Shown here: in pieces, positions 43,958 through 54,545 of the stretch
Numbering within the stretch: the stretch's first letter is position 1
Layout of the letters: every line of letters starts with the position of its first letter
DNA from: Mantamonas sphyraenae
Taxonomy: Eukaryota > CRuMs > Mantamonadidae
Length of the DNA stretch: 64,000 nt
Direction: 5' to 3'
Assembly: GCA_026936335.1 (NCBI GenBank)
Contig: JAPMXV010000051.1
Span: forward strand, 434,001-498,000
Made by a program: the position numbers and the translations under genes
The notes under the pieces: generated by a model
Told to the model about the DNA's origin: nothing
Seen by the model: only the letters and a program-made list of their open reading frames with translations
Databases searched by the model: none

Positions 43958-45643
43958 ATGCTCAAGTCGCTTGGCCTGGACATCGATCGAGATGCTGTGC
44001 CGGAAGAAGCTGTGGAGGTTGTGATGATGTTTGAGGACGTGGATGAGTGTACAGACGAGGAGGAACAGATGGCGCGGATAGGCGAGTGGGCCGACGTGAT
44101 GAACGCTCACGTGGACGAGTGGGCAGCAAGCAGTGCGTACGTGTGGCACAGAGACGTGTTTCACATGAACGTGCGCACAAAACAAGTGGGCGCAGGAGAG
44201 ACGTCGTCCTCTGCAGGAGCACCTTCCGTCGAGCAAGTGCATCTGCACGCGTTGGTTCGCTTTGGTGACAACATGGACGACGAGTGGTTTGTGACTTGGA
44301 TGGTGGTGGAGCTGAGTCGTATGTACGAGCAGATGGTGGCCATGGTACGGGACAATGACGGCCAATTTGTGCTCATCGAGGCGGCGGACACCTTGCCGTG
44401 GTGGATCAAACCGGACAACGACGCACATCGGGTGTTTTTCCACAAGGGCGTAGTCCACCTGGTGCCTGTGCCTGTATCACCTGCACAGTTTGCCACAATG
44501 CCGCTGAAACCGACACTTGTGCAGAGTGTGGCCATGGTGCGGTCGGACAGTGTGGACACGGCGGGTCCAGGCCAAGGCGTCACCGAGGCTCTTCTGCGTC
44601 GCTTGCAAGCTTACCCGGACAAAGCTGGAGAAAATGCACACCGTGTCACGTGCTACGTGCCCGCAGTGATTGCTGCTGTACTGACAAAGCGACCGCAGCT
44701 GGTCAGCGAGGCCGTGCACATGTTCTACCATCGCGACGAGCTGGCCATGCGCTGTTGCCAGAAGATGAAAAACTTTCCGCCTGCGTCGAGTGTCTATGTA
44801 CAGGTCGCACTCTCCCGCTGTCAATACGCCCAGCTATCACAGCAGAAGCTGTATCCGCCCAAAGCGTTTCGTCTCCCCAGCACCAAGAGTGCCTCGTACG
44901 CCGCTCATGAACTGGGTATGAAGCTCGCGTGTGGCTTTGAGATGCTGTGTGATGGCAAGGTGAAGATGGCGCGCCTGGTGGCGGGCAAGGATGGTGGATC
45001 AGTGTCGTCGTCGTCATCGTCGTCGTCGTCGCCCTTGGACAGCACCAGTAGACATGAAGCGTGGCAGGGGGTTGCAACGTGCGTGCGCGATGAGCTGAGC
45101 AAGGAAGACATTGTGAATGCGGGAGTTGCAGAGTGGGAGGAGGTGAATTGGAGTGACGACGACACCGGGTGGCTGTACATGGACCAAGCAACGCTGGACA
45201 AGGTGATGGCGGACAAGGAAGAGCAGATGAAGATGGGCCAAGAGAGTGTGGACTTGATGGTGGAGGCCATGCAGGGGTTCATGGACCAGGAGGCCGGACT
45301 GGAAGGCGTGGAACCACACACTGGGATGGGATTGCGTGACCAACTGCAGGGGTGGAGCTGGGACGAGGCTGGCGAGGTGAACGAGGAACGTGTACAGCTT
45401 GGTCAGGACGAAATGGACATGTGGGCAATGATGGAAGCCATGGAGGCGGAACTGGCCGGGACAAAAGTTGGCCAAGACTTTCGGGAGGACCAGTCAGACG
45501 ACGAAGTCATCGATGCAGAGCTGAACCTGGTGCGCAACTTTCTGCAGAGCAATGCCGCACAGGGTGGCATGAGTGGGCCAGTGAGCAACCTGTTGTCGCA
45601 ACTGGGCGTGGAACTGCCGGACGATGCACTGGATGCGCAATGA
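43958..45643 (+). CDS. ECD: Ecdysoneless (ECD/SGT1) homologue
   Basis: Single exon, 561 residues. It follows human ECD through most of its length: DDEWFVTWMVVELSRMYEQMVAMVRDNDGQFVLIEAADTLPWWIKPDN matches the human [23 protein letters not shown] region, and NAHRVTCYVPAVIAAVLTKRPQLVSEAVHMFYHRD and AHELGMKLACGFEMLC are conserved. The C-terminal third is acidic with EWEEVNWSDDDTGWLYMD and a second acidic block. ECD proteins assist the R2TP chaperone and pre-mRNA splicing (U5 snRNP/PRPF8) and cell-cycle progression; that role is assumed here. The stop codon overlaps AATGAA, and a second AATGAA follows 31 nt later. Convergent with the NEK kinase (95 bp, containing a long GT repeat). Confidence 0.93.
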   Translation: MLKSLGLDIDRDAVPEEAVEVVMMFEDVDECTDEEEQMARIGEWADVMNAHVDEWAASSAYVWHRDVFHMNVRTKQVGAGETSSSAGAPSVEQVHLHALVRFGDNMDDEWFVTWMVVELSRMYEQMVAMVRDNDGQFVLIEAADTLPWWIKPDNDAHRVFFHKGVVHLVPVPVSPAQFATMPLKPTLVQSVAMVRSDSVDTAGPGQGVTEALLRRLQAYPDKAGENAHRVTCYVPAVIAAVLTKRPQLVSEAVHMFYHRDELAMRCCQKMKNFPPASSVYVQVALSRCQYAQLSQQKLYPPKAFRLPSTKSASYAAHELGMKLACGFEMLCDGKVKMARLVAGKDGGSVSSSSSSSSSPLDSTSRHEAWQGVATCVRDELSKEDIVNAGVAEWEEVNWSDDDTGWLYMDQATLDKVMADKEEQMKMGQESVDLMVEAMQGFMDQEAGLEGVEPHTGMGLRDQLQGWSWDEAGEVNEERVQLGQDEMDMWAMMEAMEAELAGTKVGQDFREDQSDDEVIDAELNLVRNFLQSNAAQGGMSGPVSNLLSQLGVELPDDALDAQ

Positions 45644-45644
45644 A
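45639..45644 (+). promoter_or_regulatory. AATGAA overlapping the ECD stop, candidate poly(A) signal
   Basis: The ECD gene ends CAA TGA A, giving AATGAA across the stop; another copy lies at 45675-45680. Confidence 0.35.
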
Positions 45645-45678
45645 GCTGCTTTGTTTGTGTGTGCTGTCCCCCCGAATG

Positions 45679-45680
<2 letters not shown>

Positions 45681-45718
<38 letters not shown>
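45681..45718. repeat. GT dinucleotide repeat, 38 bp, between ECD and NEK genes
   Basis: Uninterrupted GT tract filling much of the 95 bp convergent gap. Confidence 0.95.
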
Positions 45719-45720
<2 letters not shown>

Positions 45721-45738
45721 CCGTTTGTGCCACTGCAT

Positions 45739-46558
45739 TCATCGCAGAAGAAGTGGCATCTCTTTGCGCGGCTGCTGCTGCTGGTGCTGCTGTTGAGGCT
45801 GCTGGTGGACAAACACAGATCCAATGCGCTTCTGCTGGCCATACTGCGGCTGTTGCTTGGCACGGTTGTTGTGAATGTTTTCTTGGTCATCGAGGGCCTC
45901 GTTGCCGTAGCGGATGCGGTGGACCTGGGCCTTGCCCTTCTGACCTCCGGGCTTGCCGTACTGGGAGGCAATCTGTCGCCGCTGCTGGTACTGGGCGTGC
46001 AACACCTGATACTGCTGATGGATGGCTTTGTGTTGGTTGCGCATCTTGTACGGCGACACGATGTCGGGCGAGGAGCGCGGGCGGAGCACCTGCTGTGCTT
46101 CCTCGCGCTGTCGTCGGTATCGGCTCTCGTACGACGACTGCTGGCGCTGGGGTGACACAAGCACAGATGCGTGTGCTTGGGGCAGAACCAAATAGCCTGC
46201 CTGTCCTCCGCGACGCTGCCCATTCTGTTGCTGGTTGTCCATGCCCTGCTTCTGCACACGGGCCGGCGACGAGCGGATGTTGGGCAGCTTGAATTGAGAG
46301 GGATCCGAGCCCACACGTCGCTTGCCACGGTCCTTGCGCGGCGAAGGAAGCGAGTTGGACGAGCCCTTCAAGGGCTTGTCTCCGTTGATGCGCTCGCTTG
46401 GCGACTTGCCGTTCTGCTGCTGCTGTCGTCGTCGCTTGCCTGAGGATGAGGATGAGGATGAGGATGAGGATGAAGTGGTTGAGGTGGTTGAGGTCACGGA
46501 GATGAACGAATCGTCTGCGTTGTCCTTGCCGTTGCTGTGATTGCCATTCTTGTTGTTG

Positions 46559-46589
<31 letters not shown>

Positions 46590-48173
46590 TCGCGTGTGCC
46601 TCTTCAGAGTCCATCTCGTCGTCAGTGTCGTCTGTTTCACCAACAGAGTCGAGTGGAGGAAACTGGATGTCCTTGTAGTGAAAAAACGGCCCCGGCAGCT
46701 GCTCGCTGAGCTTGTGCAGGTTGGCCGGGATCTTGATGGTTCGCATCATTGGCGAGCTGGGCTCGCTGAGCTTCTCGATGCCGTTGAGGCTGCGGACGAG
46801 GCTGAGGCGGCTGACAATGCAGTCCATACGCAGGATCTCGTAGATGGTGGGTCGCTTCTTGGCATCCACGACCAGCATGGTCTTGATGAGGCCACGCAGG
46901 TCGTCCGAGTAGTGTCGGGGCAGATTGGCGATGGTGCCTTTGACCACCTTTTGGGCCAGACTCTTGGCATCCTTGGCATCAAACGGATAACGCAGGCAGG
47001 TGAGTTCGTGCAACAAGCAACCCAGGGACCAGATGTCCGACTTCATGTTGTACGGCTTGTTCTTCCAAATCTCAGGCGAAATGTAGTACGGAGTGCCCAC
47101 TTGCGTGCGGGCCAGCGAGTTCTTCGACTTGAGAGCCTTGGCCACGCCAAGGTCGCCGATCTTGACCTGGTACAGCTTGGTCAGGAAGATGTTGGGGCTT
47201 TTGAGGTCCTGTGTCAAGTAAGCGACGAGTGGGCATGGACGTGTAAGTGACTGTGTGTGTGGGGGGGGGGGGGATGGGTTACGATGGGGTGAATGCTCGC
47301 AACGTACTCGGTGCAACACTTTCTTGTCGTGAAGGATCTTCAGCCCCATGCAGATCTGGATGAACAGACACCAGATGATGTCCTCGTCAAAGTACTCGCG
47401 CTTCTTGCGCTGCTTCTCGATCAAAGAGAGCAGATCGCCGTGCTTGGCGTACTCCATGACCTGGGCGGGGGTGGGCCAATCGAGTCAGCAAGGCGCGCCG
47501 GCCGTTTGTCTCGCGGGCACGCGTAACCTACAATGTAGATGTTCTTCTTCTCAAAGAAACCGTCGTAGTACCCGATGATGTTAGGGTGGTGGATGGAAGC
47601 GAGCAAACGCAGCTCGTTGACGGCTTCCTCGCTGTGGGTGTGGGCAAACGCGTTGTGAGCGGATTTTGAACGGTGGACCGTTGGCGGTTTACGCGCGCGA
47701 ACGCGAGTTGCTCCCTTTCTCGCCAATCTGCACTGCACATACCGTTCACGGCGGTCCATCTGGCGGATGTCGACCTCCTTGATGGCATACTTCTTGCCAT
47801 CGCTGATGCGCGTGGCCTTGTAGACAGCTCCATAGGTGCCTTTGCCCAGTGTTTTGTGGATCTTGAAATCCTTCAGGCGGCTGGCTCGCTTTTTCGTGCT
47901 CTTGGCCGCCAGTGTGGACGTGTGGCTACGGGACGCCTTGGAAGACTTGTATCCATGCCGGTGGGAGCTTTTGGTGCGAGAGGAGGACGACGAGCTGCTG
48001 CTCTGCTCCTGCTTGCGTTCGACAAGAACCTGAGGCTTGCCAAAGCGAGGCATCGGGTTCTGTGTGCTGATTTCCTCGGCATCCTCCTCGTCGTGGTACA
48101 CAACAAGCTTGGGCACCTTTGGCTTGCGTGGCGGCTTGGCCTGGTGCGAGCGCTTGCGGTTGTGACCGTGCAT
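45739..48173 (-). CDS. NEK-family serine/threonine kinase
   Basis: Exons 47743-48173, 47532-47631, 47308-47460 and 45739-47208 give 717 residues. A basic, Ser-rich leader of about 100 residues precedes the kinase domain: FKIHKTLGKGTYGAVYKA, ATP lysine in YAIKEV, MEYAKHGDLLSLI, HRDLKSPNIFL (about residue 229), GDLGVAKAL in place of DFG, and GTPYYISPE. The GDLG for DFG and the HRDLKSxN and GTPYYxSPE motifs are typical of NEK kinases, many of which act at centrosomes and cilia. The C-terminal 330 residues are low complexity: Ser/Asp repeats, then Gln/Arg-rich stretches. No coiled coil typical of NEK1 or NEK2 is evident. The stop overlaps GATGAA. The third intron (47209-47307) has a run of 13 G. 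Divergent from mL43 by 65 bp. Confidence 0.87.
47261..47273. repeat. poly-G run of 13 in a NEK intron
   Basis: G13 on the plus strand (C13 in the transcript) inside intron 47209-47307; may act as a pyrimidine tract but is also a likely sequencing trouble spot. Confidence 0.9.
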
Positions 48174-48238
48174 GGGTGGGGGTAGGATGGGTGGTTGATG
48201 TTCGTTTGGCTGGGTTCGCGCCGGTTCGTCCAAACAGC

Positions 48239-48959
48239 ATGGTCAAATTCAACCGGGGCACCATGAGCTCCGTGCTCAACAAGCTCACGCTTGTGTACTG
48301 CCCAGTTTCGGGAGCAGCCGTGGGGCGAGGTAGGTGACAGGACGGCACTGGGCGTGAGCGCACGCGCCGCTGCGTCGGGCGCTGCTCGTCGTCCACCTTG
48401 TGCACATGGTGTCGAACACGTTGTACAGGTGGTGTCGTCCACCACATGTGGCTACAGGACGCGTGTGCGCTTCGGCAGAGCAACATGGAGGCCGATGAAA
48501 ACGGGTGAGAAGGAACATGCGCTGACACCGATTCGGCGGGGCGGCCGCACTGACTTTGCGGCGCACAGGGAGGTTGCCAAGAGGGAGGTGCAGGGGAGCA
48601 TCATCAATCGCGCAACCAACTTTGAACAGGTGCACAGGAGGGGCCATCACCCGTACCTGCAGGGCCACTACGGTGAGTGCACGTTTTTCCTCCGTCCCGG
48701 CCTCCTCGTGCTTTCCGCGCAGAGCGTTCCGCCGCGGCTAACACGCTCACCCTGCCTTGTGCCGGGCCCGCTTTCTCTTGACATAGAGAACGGATTCACC
48801 AAAGTCATTGGCATCAAGAACCTGCCCAGCAAGAAGATCATCAAGCACATGGAGTACCTGCAAAACTCGCGCGGGTTCAAGAACATCAAGCCCAAGAGCA
48901 CCAAGTTCACCAAGACGCCGTCCATCCAGGGCATGTGGGACCCCTATGTGAAATATTGA
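48239..48959 (+). CDS. MRPL43: mitochondrial ribosomal protein mL43 (with a frame change)
   Basis: Proposed exons 48239-48329, 48569-48672 and 48787-48959, about 121 residues. The C-terminal part is diagnostic: HYENGFTKVIGIKNLPSKKI and FTKTPSIQGMWDPYVKY match mL43 (human FHTDNPSIQGQWHPF; yeast MRPL51 is the fungal member). Exon 1 codes MVKFNRGTMSSVLNKLTLVYCPVSG, like the yeast KITLQFCNWGG segment, then must change frame to read GSSRGAR, which joins exon 2 as SSRGAREVAKREV and aligns with human SSRGAREFVEREV. One base (perhaps a G in the GGG run at 48311-48312) seems to be missing. mL43 sits in the large mitochondrial ribosomal subunit and has a thioredoxin-like fold. Divergent from the NEK gene (65 bp). 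Confidence 0.8.
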
Positions 48960-49071
48960 TTGATTGTGGACAGCAGGACACAGCACACACACACTGCAAG
49001 CAAATGGAGAGGATTTTCCTTGCAAAAGTTGAAGTGCCTTTTCTTGGTCTCCCATCATTAACAACACCCAA

Positions 49072-50845
49072 TCAGAGGTCCGGGTCGTTCCACACGCTCT
49101 CCGGTGCAAACGTGTACACCACCTGGCCCGAGGGTTTGCCGTGCTCAAACTCGCCTTCGACGCTGGAGCCGTCGGCAAAGACAATCTTTCCCGGGCCGTG
49201 CTTGCGTCCCTTGACAAACTGGCCCTGGTAAACAGAGCCATCAGCAGCCTGGAACTCGCCGTAGCCGTGGCGCTTGTCGTCGAGCCACTCCCACGTACTG
49301 GGCCCCGTTGGCGTAGATAAAGGTACCCTGGCCGCTGGCATGATCGTTCTTGAAGGTGCCCTTGAACACATCGCCGGACGGGTAGCGCAACTCACCCTGG
49401 CCCTCCTTCATGCCGTTGACAAACTCGCCATGGAACTCGTCTCCGTTGCGGTAGTAGAGGGAACCCTGGCCATGTGCCCGATCAGCTGCCCAGTAGCCCT
49501 CGTACTTTTCGCCGTTGGCGTACACCAGCACACCATAGCCGTTCTTGGCGTCGTCCTCCCACTCACCCGAGTAGACGTTGCCGTTGGCAAATGTGTAGCG
49601 GCCCTGGCCGTGCATGGCGCCGTTGCGCCACGCGCCTTCGTACACCGAGCCGTCTGGGAAGTAGTACTTGCCCTGGCCGCTCATCTCGCCCTCTGCCCAG
49701 TCACCCTCGTACTTTTCAGTGATGCCTCCGTCTCGCGAGGCGTACGTGATCGTGCCCTTGCCGTGTCGCTTGTCGTTCTTCCAGCCGCCCTGGTACACAT
49801 CGCCCGACGCAAACGCATACTTGCCCTGCCCGTGCATCTTGCCATCGACCCACTGTGCGGAGGTGTGCCCAATGTACACACGCACGCCTGTGTCAGCGTC
49901 TCTTTCTCAATCTCTGCGACGTTTCCCACTCTCGTACGCTCTCTCTTTACGCCGCAAACCCACCTCGCCGACGTAGATGTCGCCGTCGCCCGCATAGGTC
50001 AGCTTGCCGTAGCCGTTGATGACGCCGTCTGTGAGCACCGGGCACAGTGCGAGGAGTTAGTAGCAGGATTGAGAGAGGGACTGGGAGATTCGATGGGGCA
50101 TGGGCACGCGTGGATGTGTGTGTGCGTGCCGCAAAAGGGAAGAACAACACGCTTGCTGGAGACAAGGCTTACCAATCCATTCGCCCTCGTAGACGTTGCC
50201 ATTGGCATAGACGCAGACGCCCTTGCCGTTGGCCTTGTCGTCCACCCACTGGCCGTCGTAGTATGAACCGTCGGCATACTGGAGAGAGCGTGTAGCGCGT
50301 GGTGTGAGCAGCCAAAGAGACGAGCATGTGTCAACGGGCAGCTGGGACATTGCCTTTGGCGACACGGTGGGAGACACGGTGCATGGGTGTGCAGACGCAG
50401 TAACACCAAATGCAGGGCTGAATCGGGGTAGGAAGAGGCTGACTCTGGTGTGAAAAGGCCGGTGCAGAGCCTTGGTGCAGGGCGGGGCAAGAGCCGGGAG
50501 AAGGGAAGGCGGAGGGGAAATTTTGTGGCTGCCCGGATTTGGAAGACGCCCGCAGCAGCACGCTGTCACCTACCGTAAACTTGCCCGTGCCTTGTCGGAT
50601 TCCGTTGACCCACTCGCCCTGTGGGAAAAGGAGTCAAAGTGCATGGAAGGGCAGTACGAGCGTGAGCAGGGTGAAATGACACGGGGCAAAGGGTGTGCGC
50701 GAGGCGAGCACGTGTGGTGACAAGGGTGCGATGGACATATGCAGGAGCACAACATTACCTCGTAGGTCTCATTTGTGGGGTACTCCATGACACCGAAGCC
50801 ATGGATGACGCCATTCTCCATCTCGCCCGAGTACTTTGCGGACAT
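49072..50845 (-). CDS. MORN-repeat protein (with a frame change)
   Basis: Exons 50759-50845, 50574-50618, 50173-50278, 49964-50028 and 49072-49852, about 360 residues made almost wholly of MORN repeats of the type YEGEWxxGxxHGxGxxxY (about 14). Examples: [58 protein letters not shown] proteins scaffold membranes or cilia (radial spoke RSPH1, MORN1-3, ALS2 and PIP5K heads). No kinase or other domain is attached, so a radial-spoke or membrane scaffold role is possible, not shown. Exon 2 codes only 15 residues. Near 49287-49300 the frame changes: NGAQYV is followed in another frame by [13 protein letters not shown], as if two bases (a Gly codon) were lost or one inserted. The last repeat ends with [10 protein letters not shown] and a TGA stop. 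Confidence 0.82.
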
Positions 50846-51554
50846 GGTTGTGGAAGGGTTTGGGTTTGGCAGATGGGCGGATGTCCGCATGGACGCAGAC
50901 ACAGCTTGGATGGAGGACTGCCTCTGCATCGATCGTGGAACCTTGGCCATGCAACCTCTTTGTGCGACGGCGCATGCAACGAAAATGACTCGCACGGACA
51001 GCGCGCTCTTTTTGAGCGGTCGCCGCGACGCAGGCTGAGGCCCGTGCGCAAAAATAGACCGCCCTGTGCTGTGTGCACTCGTGGCCCTTGTGGACATGCT
51101 GTGTGCACAGTGCGCTCGTTCCCAGCGTTGTCTGGAGGGTGCTTGCACACTCTGGGCAGCCGGCATGCGTGAGGCCGCCGTTTTGGCTGTGTCGCATGCT
51201 TGCCGGTAGCCGGCTGCGAGAGGTCTGCCAGAGCCTGTTCTTTGTCCCAGGCACTGCGTCTGGCTGCTGTCCATCCATGTGTGAGGCGTAGAACAACCAA
51301 GACGGGGTCATAGTGCATGCGTGGGCCTGGTTCTGTCCTCCTGCGCGTGTCTCCACATACCCGCACAGTCCCAAGTCCCAGAACGTGATGCATGGCGTGT
51401 CCAGAAGTGATGAGTGTGCATGCATAATAACACAGCCGCATGGGTGGAGAGAGACTTGTCTGCATGCACAGAGAGCCTTGAGCCACGACACGCAAGAAAT
51501 CACCGCAGCTTCGCATTGTGCATCACATTCCATTGCTGAGGACACGTCCTGTCT
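50846..51554. other. 709 bp intergenic region with GCATGC palindromes
   Basis: By far the largest gap in the window, between the start of the MORN gene and the end of the elongase gene. It contains six GCATGC palindromes (50972, 51163, 51194, 51315, 51418, 51462) but no ORF with conserved features, tRNA boxes or splice-linked exon that I can defend. It probably holds the MORN promoter; a noncoding RNA is possible. Confidence 0.5.
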
Positions 51555-52890
51555 TTACTTGGACTTCTTGGTCTCCTTCTTGGCATCCTTGGCATCCTTG
51601 GCGTCCTTGGCGTCCTTCTTGCTGCCAAAGATGTAGCTCTGCAGGTAAAAGTTGCCAAAGAGGATGAGCAGGGTGATCATGTAGTACACCAGGAGCAAGG
51701 AGAGCCAGTTGGGGTACACGTCGTAGCAGCCGGGGCCGTACACGTTGTACAGACCCTGGACCATGTTCAGCAGGAACTGGACCATCTGCAGCTGGGTCAC
51801 CACGTTCTTGGGCAGCGGGAACTTGAGGTTGGGGTAATCCTTGCGCAACACCAGGAACAGGTAGTACGAGTACATGATCACGTGGATGAAGCTGTTCTGC
51901 GCCGCGCTGAAGTACGCATCGCCGCCGGGACCGTAGTACACCACGATGTGCCAGATGATGAAGATGGATGCTGTGCACACAGAGTGGCAGACACATAGAC
52001 ACAGCCACAGCCGTCAGTGTCATCAGTGTCATCGACCATGTGTCAGTGGCTGGCCTGCCCCACACTGCAGGAAAGCAAAAAGCCGAGCTTGCGCAGAGAC
52101 ACGTGGCCGTCACTTACCATGATGGTACACGTGCAGGAACGACACCTGACGGTCGCGCTTGCGCAGAATCATGATCACCTGTGTGTGGCCGAGGTGTGGA
52201 GGCCATGTGTGCAATCCACATGGTGCTCTCTGCGTGTCAGGGGCCTGGTGAAGAAATGCTGAGGAACACGCAAACAAAAAATGCGAGGCACAACGAGGCG
52301 GCGGGCAAACACAATGGGTCCTCTGCGCAACGTACGGTGTCGATAAACTCGGGCACCTTGGACAGATAGAAAATCCAGACGATCTGGGCCATCTCCACAG
52401 CGTGGTCGCCCTTGCCTGCAGGATTGCAGAAGAGTGAGTAGTCGTTGAGCAGCGCTTGACGAATGCACTCGATGCACATGTACGCCGACAGAGCAATGAG
52501 GAAGATGTTGTGAAGAATGCTCCACGTCTTCAGCTCAAACGGCTCCCGGTTCTTCATGATGCCAGGCACAATCAGCACAAACAGCAGGTAGGCGACCACC
52601 AGCGCCAGCATGGGCGCAGGCGACGACAGCATCCACCAGTCCTTGACCATCGGGTGGCCCTGAGCACGGGCCCACTCGTACTGCGCAGTCAGCGTGTCCA
52701 CATTGAACGCAGTCAGAGCATCCACCACATCCACCAGCGAAGGGGCGCTAGTCAGCTTCGTCACCTCCAGAAGGGTCGTCAGCATTGCACGAAAAGTAGT
52801 GGATGTGCGGGCGCTCGGTGCTGTGTCAACGAACTCCATGGGTTGTCCAATCACGGCAGAGGTTGCGAAAACACAGAGCACATTGCACAT
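51555..52890 (-). CDS. ELO-family fatty-acid elongase (3-ketoacyl-CoA synthase)
   Basis: Exons 52336-52890, 52118-52178 and 51555-51970 give 343 residues. The signature HVYHHG (coded by the short middle exon) is the HxxHH catalytic box; VWIFYLSKVPEFIDT before it, MYSYYLFL and the YNVYGPGCYDV and NFYLQSYI segments are typical. Six to seven membrane helices are expected in the ER, where ELO enzymes condense malonyl-CoA with acyl-CoA to lengthen very long chain or polyunsaturated fatty acids. Substrate range cannot be read. The C terminus is a Lys-rich tail with a tandem KDA repeat (four copies) ending KKETKKSK, a plausible ER-retrieval signal. Starts at 52839 or 52779 are alternatives to ATG 52890. 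It shares a 64 bp divergent promoter with the mitochondrial carrier. Confidence 0.9.
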
Positions 52891-52954
52891 TGTGCCACGT
52901 TCACATGGCTTGCATCTCGTCCCGTTCCTGCGCTTGTCTTCCCAGCCCTGTGCG

Positions 52955-54421
52955 ATGTCCACATCATCCGTGCGTCCCTGTCTCCACAACGCTCTTTCAC
53001 CCCTCCCGCCCTCCCTTTACCTTGCCTGTTGCCTCATTAACCATTCTTTTGACCTCACACCCTGTATTGCCCCCGCTACAGCGTCCCGAGGCGTCGGATT
53101 CCGCATCCGTTGTTGATAGACCACCGTTGGACACTGTACAGAGCCTAACCGCCTCTGCCACAGGCGCCATGCTGGTGGCACTGTTCAGTATGTATCCATG
53201 CCGTGTCCCCCATGCCTATTAAGCACCTCCCTGTGGCTCTGCCCGTGGTTCCGAACTTCAACCACGGACACACGCACACCGCCGAACACAACGCCCGCGT
53301 ACTGCCCTGCCACTCACACGTTGCCCCCTCAAACGCCCGCCCCCGTGGCCTTGCCTCGATGCTCGCCTCTGCTCCACCTCGCAGCCACCCCGCTCGATGT
53401 GGTCAAGGTCCGTCTGCAGACAGCAGAAACGCTGCACAGCCGGACCATGCTTCGCGAAAATCAGGTGAACCTCAAGTCGCCGGCCCTCGTCAAGGTGACT
53501 GTGAACCGCCCAAGCGCGGTCAGCGAGCAGCCACTCATGTCCCAGCAGGCCTCGCGTATCCAGGGCTCTGGATTCAACCCCATCACCCCGCCCACGCCTC
53601 CCAGCAAGTTGGCTCGCTCCTCCTTGCCCTCCCCAGGCACTCTGGAAACCCTCATGAGCATTGCTCGACACGAGGGCGTCCCTGCCCTCTGGCGTGGCAT
53701 TGTGCCCTCCCTCGTCATGGCCCTCCCTTCCTCCTCTATTTATATGACCGCCTACGACTCCCTCAAGTACGAGCTCGTCAACACTCTCGGCCCACGGAGC
53801 GAGCCCTACGCCCCGCTCCTCGCTGGCTCCATTGCACGCACCTTTGCCACCACTGTAACATCGCCTCTCGAACTCATGCGCACCTACATGCAGTCCCAAT
53901 CCTCCCACACACGAGCCTCCGCCGCCGCAGCAGGTGTCTCCCAGCCCGACACCCTTGCTGCGTTCTTCAGGGCCCAGCTCGCTCGTGGTGGCATCCGCCA
54001 GCTCTTTGTTGGCCTGGGGCCATCCCTTGTCCGCGACATCCCGTTCTCTGCAATCTACTGGGCGCTGTACGAAAACATCCGCGTTGCCATTGTCAACCGC
54101 ACCTCGCTCCAGAGCGACACCTTTGCTCTGCCCTTTGTCAGTGGCGCCATCGCAGGTTCCATTGCTGCTTTTGTCACCACCCCCGTCGACGTCATCAAGA
54201 CTCGGGCACAGGCAAACCTTGGCAACTCCACTGCTCACTCTCCCTTTGCCCCTTCCAATTCCCTTACCATGCTCCGCACCATTGTACGCACTGAAGGCAG
54301 CGCTGCACTCTGGGCGGGCGTCATTCCACGTGTCGGCAAGGTAGCTCCGGCCTGTGCCATCATGATCGGCACCTTTGACACACTCAAGACCTTTCTCGCC
54401 GCCCAAGAGGCTTCTTTCTGA
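52955..54421 (+). CDS. mitochondrial carrier, SLC25A39/40 (Mtm1) type
   Basis: Exons 52955-52969, 53082-53187 and 53385-54421 give 385 residues. The model starts with a 15-nt coding exon (MSTSS), then ASATGAMLVALF joined to TTPLDVVKVRLQ, matching SASTGAVVTSLF/MTPLDVVKVRLQ of SLC25A39/40. The three carrier motifs are present: PLDVVKVRLQ, SPLELMRTYM and TPVDVIKTRAQ, each with the PxD/ExxK/R pattern, and there are six helices. A Ser/Pro-rich insertion of about 80 residues lies in the first matrix loop, as in the family. SLC25A39/40 imports glutathione into mitochondria; yeast Mtm1 is the homologue. Substrate assignment rests on the family. Divergent from ELO by 64 bp. The first exon is short, so the start is less certain than the rest. 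Confidence 0.85.
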
Positions 54422-54545
54422 GGATGAACCCACCCTCCTCCTCCTCCTCCTCCTCCTCCTCTTCTCCCGTCCCCACCTGTCTTTTTCGAATTCGCACGCA
54501 TCATGGGTGCATGTGGGAACAGAAGGAAATGTACATTTCACAGTG

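Noticed and set aside
48287-48668. Minus-strand ORF across the mL43 first intron
   Set aside because: Low-complexity Arg/Cys-rich translation; the plus strand explains the region with splice sites and mL43 homology.
50755-51545. Minus-strand ORFs of about 250 codons in the large gap
   Set aside because: No conserved motifs, Cys/His/Arg-rich composition typical of a chance GC-rich frame, and overlap with the MORN first exon in another frame.
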